Source of the DNA: Aquabacterium sp.
GTDB lineage: Bacteria; Pseudomonadota; Gammaproteobacteria; Burkholderiales; Burkholderiaceae_C
Length of the DNA: 5,890 nt
NCBI GenBank assembly: GCA_030654555.1
Contig: JAURXG010000407.1
Span: forward strand, 1-5,890
Direction of reading: 5' to 3'
This document shows positions 1 to 4,512 of the stretch, in pieces. Positions within the stretch are counted from its first letter, which is position 1. Each line of letters starts with the position of its first letter. A program made the position numbers and the translations under genes. The notes under the pieces are model-generated. The model made no database searches and was not told where the DNA came from. It saw nothing but the letters and a program-made list of their open reading frames with translations.

Positions 1-542
1 GGCCCGGCGCCACCGGTCGGGTGATCCCGGGTTACCGCGCCTGCGTGGTCGACGACCAGCTGCGGCCGGTGCCCACCGGCACCATCGGCCGGCTGGCGGT
101 GAAGGGCCCCACCGGCTGCCGCTACCTGGACGACCCCCGCCAGCAGCAGTACGTGCAGGGCGGCTGGAACCTCACCGGCGACGCCTACCTTCAGGATGCC
201 GACGGTTACTTCGTCTACCAGTCGCGCACCGACGACATGATCGTCTCGGCCGGCTACAACATCGCCGGGCCCGAGGTCGAGGATGTGCTGCTGCGCCACC
301 CGGCGGTGGCCGAATGCGCGGTGATCGGCGTGCCCGACGCGCAGCGCGGCCAGATCGTCAAGGCCTTCGTCGTGCTCAAGCCCGGCGTGCTGGGTGACGA
401 GGCCTGCGTCAAGGCCTTGCAGGATTTCGTCAAGGCCAGCGTGGCGCCCTACAAGTACCCCAGGGCGATCGAGTTCCGCCCCGCGCTGCCGCGCACCGAG
501 ACCGGCAAGCTGCAGCGTTTCCGCTTGCGCAGCGGCGGCTGA
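1..542 (+). CDS. Acyl-CoA synthetase C-terminal part, 2-aminobenzoate/benzoate-CoA ligase-like (5' truncated)
   Basis: Adenylate-forming (ANL) ligase that would activate an aromatic acid with ATP and CoA in the cytoplasm. The frame (codons from base 3) is open to the left edge, so only about 179 C-terminal residues are present of a family usually near 520-550. Visible motifs in order: TGD (bases 174-182) with DADGYF after it, then SRTDDMIVSAGYN, which holds the hinge aspartate and the A8 loop. AGPEVEDVLLRHPAVAECAV follows, and near the end PRTETGKLQRF, whose lysine (507-509) is the catalytic A10 lysine. The GYNIAGPEVE and YKYPRAIEF wording is what I associate with 2-aminobenzoate-CoA ligases, but acid specificity is set by the missing N-terminal domain. 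Benzoate- or another aryl-CoA ligase is therefore equally possible. The GTG at 21 is internal, not the start. A dioxygenase gene follows 73 nt downstream. The ligase fold is secure; the substrate is inference. Confidence 0.88.
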   Translation, partial: PGATGRVIPGYRACVVDDQLRPVPTGTIGRLAVKGPTGCRYLDDPRQQQYVQGGWNLTGDAYLQDADGYFVYQSRTDDMIVSAGYNIAGPEVEDVLLRHPAVAECAVIGVPDAQRGQIVKAFVVLKPGVLGDEACVKALQDFVKASVAPYKYPRAIEFRPALPRTETGKLQRFRLRSGG

Positions 543-578
543 CCCGCGCGCGACAGCGGTGCGGCCTGCCGCGCGGGT
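542..578 (+). terminator. GC hairpin immediately after the ligase stop codon
   Basis: A perfect 9-bp inverted repeat: bases 542-550 (ACCCGCGCG) pair with 570-578 (CGCGCGGGT) around a 19-nt loop. It begins on the last base of the ligase stop codon. No T-run follows, so it is not a canonical intrinsic terminator. It could end or attenuate the ligase transcript, or protect its 3' end. It lies between two codirectional genes, so it bears on whether the dioxygenase is cotranscribed. Confidence 0.4.
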
Positions 579-604
579 AGATTGGCCCGCTGCCGCGCAT
601 CGCC

Positions 605-610
605 GAGGAG
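605..610 (+). promoter_or_regulatory. Ribosome binding site of the TauD-like gene
   Basis: GAGGAG lies 5 nt before the ATG at 616. It decides the start: the same frame is open back to an ATG at 394 inside the ligase gene, but translation before 616 is arginine/proline/alanine-rich shadow sequence. The TauD fold begins at MSRLHIEPTG. Confidence 0.75.
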
Positions 611-615
611 ACCCC

Positions 616-1515
616 ATGAGCCGACTGCACATCGAACCCACCGGTGCCACGCTGGGGGCCACCGTGACCGGCGTGTCGCTGGCCGCGCTCGACGAGCCGA
701 GCTGGGCATCGATCTACCGCGCCTGGCTGGAGCACGCGCTGTTGATCTTCCCCGGCCAGCACCTGACGAACGCGCAGCAGATCAACTTCGCGCGGCGCTT
801 CGGCCCCATCGAGCGCATCGGCGGCGGCGAGATCGTGGCGATCTCCAACGTCAAGGCCGACGGCCGCGTACGCGCCCACACACCGGCCGAGTGGGACGAC
901 ATGATGAAGGTCATCGTCGGCAACATGGCCTGGCATGCCGACAGCACTTACATGCCGGTGATGGCCAAGGGGGCGGTGTTCTCGGGCGAGGTGGTGGCGG
1001 CCACCGGTGGCGAGACCAGCTTTGCCGACATGCGCGCGGCCTACGACGCACTCGACGAGGCCACGCGGGCGCTGGTGCACCAGCGTTCGGCGCACCACTC
1101 GCTGGTGTACTCGCAATCCAAGCTGGGCCATGTGCCCGGTGCGCAATCGGCCTACCTGGGCTATGGCATGGACCAGACCGGCGCGCCGCTGCGCCCGCTG
1201 GTCAAGGTGCATCCCGAGACCGGCCGCCCCTCGCTGCTGATCGGCCGCCATGCCCATGCGATCCCGGGCATGGACCCGTTGGAAGCCGAGCGCTTCCTCG
1301 AAGGCCTGGTCGAGTGGGCCTGCCAGCCGCCGCGCATCCACACCCACCACTGGCGCGCCGGCGACGTGGTGCTGTGGGACAACCGCTGCCTGCTGCACCG
1401 CGCGATGCCCTGGGACCTGGCGCAGCCGCGGGTGATGTGGCACAGCCGGCTGCGTGGCGACGAGGTGACCGAATTCGCAGACCCGCAGCCGGCACCGGCC
1501 CTGCCGGCGGGCTGA
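616..1515 (+). CDS. TauD/TfdA-family Fe(II)/2-oxoglutarate-dependent dioxygenase
   Basis: A 299-residue cytoplasmic non-haem iron oxygenase that would hydroxylate a substrate while converting 2-oxoglutarate and O2 to succinate and CO2. The length is normal for the family (about 280-300). The iron ligands are visible: H107 and D109 in WHADSTY, and the distal H261 after the GDVVLWDNRCLLHR segment (249-262). GGETSFADM (131-139) is the family block after the first ligands. R272 sits 11 residues after the distal histidine, where TauD has its 2-oxoglutarate-binding arginine (R266). Four residues later TauD has R270, which binds the taurine sulfonate, whereas this protein has H276. Taurine is therefore an unlikely substrate. 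The gene lies 73 nt downstream of the aryl-CoA ligase fragment and converges on the hydrolase gene with a 21-nt gap. Family membership is firm. The substrate is unknown; carboxylate-type substrates as in TfdA are possible, and the ligase neighbour only hints at aromatic or amino-acid catabolism. Confidence 0.92.
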   Translation: MSRLHIEPTGATLGATVTGVSLAALDEPSWASIYRAWLEHALLIFPGQHLTNAQQINFARRFGPIERIGGGEIVAISNVKADGRVRAHTPAEWDDMMKVIVGNMAWHADSTYMPVMAKGAVFSGEVVAATGGETSFADMRAAYDALDEATRALVHQRSAHHSLVYSQSKLGHVPGAQSAYLGYGMDQTGAPLRPLVKVHPETGRPSLLIGRHAHAIPGMDPLEAERFLEGLVEWACQPPRIHTHHWRAGDVVLWDNRCLLHRAMPWDLAQPRVMWHSRLRGDEVTEFADPQPAPALPAG

Positions 1516-1523
1516 GGCCCGCC
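1506..1523. terminator. Short GC hairpin at the convergent gene junction
   Basis: A perfect 7-bp stem: GGCGGGC at 1506-1512 pairs with GCCCGCC at 1517-1523 around a 4-nt loop. The structure spans the stop codon of the dioxygenase gene. It also lies 13 nt beyond the stop of the minus-strand hydrolase, so it could act on either transcript. No T-run follows on either strand, so function is inferred from position only. Confidence 0.35.
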
Positions 1524-1536
1524 CCGCGCGTGTCGG

Positions 1537-2469
1537 TCAGGCCATGGGCCGCGACAGGTAGACGGCTTCACGCCCGACGATGGGCTCGCGCGTGGGCATC
1601 AGCACCGTGCAGCCATCGCAGGGCGAGCGGATCTCGGTCGAGCCCTGGGTGGCGATCAGCTCGCCCTGGGCAAAGGTCTCGAAGCCGATCAGCGGGCGGG
1701 TGAAGCGGAAGTCGGCATGCGTGACCATGCAGGTCTGCAGCAGCTCGAAGCGTTGCTGCGGCGCGCGCGGCGCGGCCGGTGCCTCGCGCTCGATCAGGCC
1801 GAAGTGGGCCAGGAAGTCCAGCGCCACCTCGGTGGCCAGGTCGCTGCTGGCGCGCAGGAAGTGCTGGCCGCATTCGGCCACCATCGCCACGCCGGGGTGG
1901 TCGGCGCTGGCGTGGCGGCCGCAGCGGATCAGTGGCGTGCCCGAGCCCAGGCCGGCCGGCATCACCAGGTGCACCGCAGGCCGGCCGATGGCCATCGCGG
2001 CGGCGCCCAGGTGGTCCAGCTTCTGGTAGACCCAGAACGGCTGCACCGGCTGGCTGGTGGAGTGGATGTCGAGGATGTGGTCGGCCGCGTCCACCGCCGG
2101 GCGCATCGCCCGGGCCCGGTCCAGCTCGGGGCTGCGCTCGGGGCCGTCCAGCTGCGCGTCCGACCAGATGCGGTTGAGGTTGTGCACCAGCTGGCGGCTG
2201 TCGAAGGGCCGTGCGGTGTCGAAGCTCTCGTAGGCCGCCACGTTGGCGAAGCTGACCGTCAGCGTGCCGATGAGCGGCCGCACGCCGGTGTCCAGCAGGT
2301 GGCAGGCGGCGACCATGCCGCAGAACTCGTTGCCATGCGTCAGCGCGTTGACCATCACGTGCGGGCCGGGGCGGCCCGATCCGAAGCGGTGCACGTAGGG
2401 GATGCCGGTGTTGCCCTGGCGGTAGGCCGACAGGTCGCGCGGCAGCACTTCGAAGCTGGGGTTGGTCAT
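1537..2469 (-). CDS. Succinylglutamate desuccinylase/aspartoacylase (AstE/AspA) family zinc hydrolase
   Basis: A 310-residue M14-type metallohydrolase of the family that cleaves N-acyl amino acids (AstE: N-succinylglutamate; aspartoacylase: N-acetylaspartate). Zinc ligands are visible: H45 and E48 in NALTHGNEF, and H136 in LDIHST. NLNR at 97-100 corresponds to the substrate-binding Asn-Arg pair of aspartoacylase, and E199 in VAECGQH fits the catalytic glutamate. A C-terminal beta-rich part (about 235-310) ends in SPCDGCTVLMPTREPIVGREAVYL, typical of the family. The start is taken as the ATG at 2469, where MTNPSF opens the conserved part; its Shine-Dalgarno is weak (GGA, 8 nt upstream). A GTG at 2526 overlaps the stop of the upstream gene as GTGA and would add 19 Pro/Thr-rich residues. 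The gene lies downstream of the SpmA-SpmB fusion and is probably cotranscribed. No other ast genes are visible, so arginine succinyltransferase catabolism is not supported. The acyl-amino-acid substrate is undetermined. Confidence 0.88.
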   Translation of the reverse strand: MTNPSFEVLPRDLSAYRQGNTGIPYVHRFGSGRPGPHVMVNALTHGNEFCGMVAACHLLDTGVRPLIGTLTVSFANVAAYESFDTARPFDSRQLVHNLNRIWSDAQLDGPERSPELDRARAMRPAVDAADHILDIHSTSQPVQPFWVYQKLDHLGAAAMAIGRPAVHLVMPAGLGSGTPLIRCGRHASADHPGVAMVAECGQHFLRASSDLATEVALDFLAHFGLIEREAPAAPRAPQQRFELLQTCMVTHADFRFTRPLIGFETFAQGELIATQGSTEIRSPCDGCTVLMPTREPIVGREAVYLSRPMA

Positions 2470-2522
2470 CGATGGAGTCCGTTGGGGTGGGGCCGGCGTG
2501 CCGGCATTGTTGCGGCCGGGCG

Positions 2523-3770
2523 TCACTTGTAGAAGGCGTAGCCGACCAGGATGGCGCCGACCACGCCCACCGCGTCAGCGATCAGGCCGCAGGTCAGCGC
2601 GTAGCGGGTCTTGCGGATGTTGACGCTGCCGAAGTAGACCGCCAGCACGTAGAAGGTGGTCTCGGTCGAGCCCTGGATGATCGAGGCCAGCTTGCCCTGG
2701 AACGAATCGACGCCGTAGGTCTTGAGCACGTCGACCATCAGGCCGCGCGCGCCGCTGCCGCTCAGCGTCTTCATCAGGCCCACCGGCAGGGCGGGCACGA
2801 AGTCGGTGTCCAGCCCCAGCGCGGCCACGCCGGTGGCGATGGCGCCGACCAGGTAGTCCATGCAGCCGGTGGTGCGGAACACCGAGATCGCCACCAGGAT
2901 CGCGATCAGGTAGGGGATGATCTGCACCGCCACGCCGAAGCCGTCCTTCGCGCCGTCGACGAAGGCTTCGTAGACGTTGATGCGCTTGGCCGCGCCGGCG
3001 GCCACGAACAGCACGATCACCGACAGCACGATGGCGCTGCCCAGCACGCTGATGTACTGCGCCATGATCGCCGGCGGGTACTGGTGCAGCCAGGCGTAGA
3101 GCCCGCCCATCATCGCCGCAAAGCCGCCGAACAGCGCCAGCAGCGGCCACTGCAGCAGGTTGATGCGCTGGTAGGCGGCCACCGCCACCAGCCCGGCGGC
3201 AAACGAGATGAAGGTGCCGATCAGCGTGGGCAGGAAGATGTCGGCGCCGTTGAAGCCGACCAGCCCCTGCTCGATGGCGATGCTCTGGCGGATGGCGATC
3301 ACCGAGGTCGGGATCAGCGTGATGCCGGCGGTGTTGAGCACCAGGAACATCACCATCGCGTTGCTGGCGGTGTCCTTCTGCGGGTTGATCTCCTGCAGCT
3401 CGCGCATGGCCTTCAGGCCCAGCGGCGTGGCGGCGTTGTCCAGCCCCAGCATGTTGGCGCTGAAGTTCATCACGATGCTGCCGCCGGCCGGGTGGCCGGG
3501 TGGGATCTCGGGGAACAGCCGCTTGAAGAACGGGGCCATGCCGCGGGCGAACAGCGTGATCACGCCGGCCTGCTCGCCGATCTTCATGATGCCCAGCCAC
3601 AGGCTCATCACGCCCACCAGGCCCAGCGAGATGTCGAAGCCGGTCTTGGCGGTGTCGAAGATGCCGGTCAGCACCTGCGCGAAGATCGCCAGGTTGCCCT
3701 GCGCCAGTTGCACCAGCGCCACCACGAAGCCGACCAGGATGAAGGCAATCCAGATGTAGTTGAGGATCAT
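2523..3770 (-). CDS. SpmA-SpmB fused nucleoside recognition (Gate) domain membrane protein
   Basis: A 415-residue inner-membrane protein joining homologues of the two Bacillus spore maturation proteins SpmA and SpmB (each roughly 180-200 residues). The SpmA half (1-200) starts with a hydrophobic helix at 3-21 and contains NMLGLDNAATPLGLKAM (106-122). The SpmB half (about 207-415) contains IIPYLIAILVAISVFRTTG (284-302), LSGSGARG (336-343) and QGSTETTFYVLAVYFGSV (366-383), all hallmark blocks. Hydrophobic segments are visible near 3-21, 45-65, 137-160, 178-200, 207-227, 240-260, 280-298 and 391-412. The Gate domain is shared with nucleoside transporters, so a transport role is suspected but unproven. 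The separate E. coli homologues YjiH and YjiG sit beside iadA, an isoaspartyl dipeptidase; here an AstE-like hydrolase follows 53 nt downstream, which suggests import or export of an acyl-amino acid or peptide-like compound. The ATG at 3770 lacks a clear Shine-Dalgarno but begins exactly at the first membrane helix. Nothing else indicates a spore former. Confidence 0.92.
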   Translation of the reverse strand: MILNYIWIAFILVGFVVALVQLAQGNLAIFAQVLTGIFDTAKTGFDISLGLVGVMSLWLGIMKIGEQAGVITLFARGMAPFFKRLFPEIPPGHPAGGSIVMNFSANMLGLDNAATPLGLKAMRELQEINPQKDTASNAMVMFLVLNTAGITLIPTSVIAIRQSIAIEQGLVGFNGADIFLPTLIGTFISFAAGLVAVAAYQRINLLQWPLLALFGGFAAMMGGLYAWLHQYPPAIMAQYISVLGSAIVLSVIVLFVAAGAAKRINVYEAFVDGAKDGFGVAVQIIPYLIAILVAISVFRTTGCMDYLVGAIATGVAALGLDTDFVPALPVGLMKTLSGSGARGLMVDVLKTYGVDSFQGKLASIIQGSTETTFYVLAVYFGSVNIRKTRYALTCGLIADAVGVVGAILVGYAFYK

Positions 3771-3921
3771 CGGGGGCGGTGTGCAGGGGCGGGGGCGGCG
3801 CGACGCTGGAGCATAAGCGAGCGCATGGCCAAGGCTGGTGGGCGCGGCAGCGGCAGTGGCCCGGCTTGGTCACAATCAGGGCCGTCAGTCTGTTCAGCCA
3901 AGCCTCCTGGAGACCCGATCC
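3771..3921. promoter_or_regulatory. Divergent intergenic region with presumed promoters for both operons
   Basis: This 151-nt stretch separates the minus-strand SpmA-SpmB/hydrolase pair from the plus-strand thiol dioxygenase/rhodanese pair, so it should hold both promoters. The best minus-strand -10-like element is TATGCT (3815 down to 3810), about 40 nt before the ATG at 3770, but no matching -35 sits 16-18 nt upstream. On the plus strand TTGGTC (3866-3871) lies 17 nt before a poor TCTGTT (3889-3894). Neither is convincing. I see no strong operator palindrome. The regulatory role rests on gene orientation. Confidence 0.35.
3909..3913 (+). promoter_or_regulatory. Ribosome binding site setting a GTG start for the thiol dioxygenase
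   Basis: GGAGA lies 8 nt before the GTG at 3922. The frame is open further up to a GTG at 3838, but that would add 28 residues with no family similarity that I recognise and no Shine-Dalgarno. The GTG at 3922 places the start at VNLIPLRQFV. Confidence 0.65.
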
Positions 3922-4512
3922 GTGAACCTCATTCCCCTGCGCCAGTTCGTGGCCGACGTGACGCGTGCGGTCAGCGCCGAATCGGATGAACCCGAGCTGC
4001 TGGCCACCGTGCGCGGCCACCTCGCCACGCTGGTGGCGCGCGACGACTGGCTGCCCGACGCGCTGGCCCAGCCGCACCCGCAGTTCTACCGCCAGTACCT
4101 GCTGCATGCCGATGCGCTGGAGCGCTTCTCGGTGGTCAGCTTCGTCTGGGGGCCGGGTCAGCAGACACCGGTGCACGACCACACCGTGTGGGGCCTGATC
4201 GGCATGCTGCGCGGCGAGGAGATCGCCCAGCCCTACGGCCACGATGCCGCGGGCCGGCTGGTGGCGCAGGGCGAAGCAGTGCGGCTGCGCCCGGGCGACG
4301 TGGAGGCGGTGTCGCCCAGCCTCGGCGACGTGCACCAGGTGCGCAATGCCTTCGCCGACCGCACGTCGATCAGCATCCATGTCTACGGCGGCAACATCGG
4401 CGCAGTGCACCGCTGGGTGTATGCCGAGGACGGCAGCCGCAAGCCCTTCGTCTCGGGTTACTCCAACGACTGGGTGCCCAATCTGTGGGACCGCTCGAAG
4501 GAGGGCGCATGA
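3922..4512 (+). CDS. Thiol dioxygenase of the 3-mercaptopropionate/cysteine dioxygenase (cupin) family
   Basis: A 196-residue cytoplasmic non-haem iron cupin that would add O2 to a thiol to give a sulfinate (3-mercaptopropionate to 3-sulfinopropionate, or cysteine to cysteine sulfinate). The length is normal for bacterial members (about 190-200). The three-histidine iron site is visible: H85 and H87 in TPVHDHTVWG, and H138 in GDVHQVRN. The Ser-His-Tyr triad is S151-H153-Y155 in SISIHVYGG, and R164 follows in HRWVY. Mammalian cysteine dioxygenase carries a Cys93-Tyr crosslink; here glycine (G91) takes the Cys93 position, as in bacterial 'Gln-type' enzymes. Q58 in YRQYLL lies where the substrate-binding Gln/Arg falls. 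These traits favour a 3-mercaptopropionate dioxygenase over a strict cysteine dioxygenase, but substrate choice is inference. Translation starts at GTG 3922 (Shine-Dalgarno GGAGA). The stop overlaps the start of the rhodanese gene, so the two products are very likely made together and act in sulfur-compound oxidation. Confidence 0.9.
   Translation: MNLIPLRQFVADVTRAVSAESDEPELLATVRGHLATLVARDDWLPDALAQPHPQFYRQYLLHADALERFSVVSFVWGPGQQTPVHDHTVWGLIGMLRGEEIAQPYGHDAAGRLVAQGEAVRLRPGDVEAVSPSLGDVHQVRNAFADRTSISIHVYGGNIGAVHRWVYAEDGSRKPFVSGYSNDWVPNLWDRSKEGA
4498..4505 (+). promoter_or_regulatory. Strong ribosome binding site of the rhodanese gene, inside the dioxygenase gene
   Basis: AAGGAGGG lies within the last codons of the dioxygenase gene. 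Two tandem ATGs follow, at 4509 and 4512. From GGAGG (4500-4504) the spacing is 4 nt to the first and 7 nt to the second, so the second is favoured. Either start overlaps the TGA at 4510-4512, which indicates translational coupling. Confidence 0.75.

Noticed and set aside
430..1443. Long minus-strand open frame opposite the ligase and dioxygenase genes
   Set aside because: GC-rich shadow: the translation is His/Arg/Gly/Ala-rich without any recognisable domain, while the opposite strand encodes clear conserved motifs.
2492..2505. GCCGGC direct/palindromic pair in the 53-nt gap between the SpmA-SpmB and hydrolase genes
   Set aside because: The loop would be only 2 nt and each half is itself a palindrome; in such GC-rich DNA this is expected by chance.
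3810..3815. TATGCT as a minus-strand -10 box for the SpmA-SpmB gene
   Set aside because: No acceptable -35 at 16-18 nt; the nearest TTGGCC is only 11 nt upstream. Kept only as a remark in the intergenic entry.
3838..3921. Upstream start that lengthens the thiol dioxygenase by 28 residues
   Set aside because: No Shine-Dalgarno and no family-like sequence before the GTG at 3922, which has GGAGA at good spacing.
2472..3989. 505-codon plus-strand frame across the SpmA-SpmB gene
   Set aside because: Antisense shadow of a well-supported membrane protein; its product is a His/Gln/Asp/Ala-rich string with no domain.
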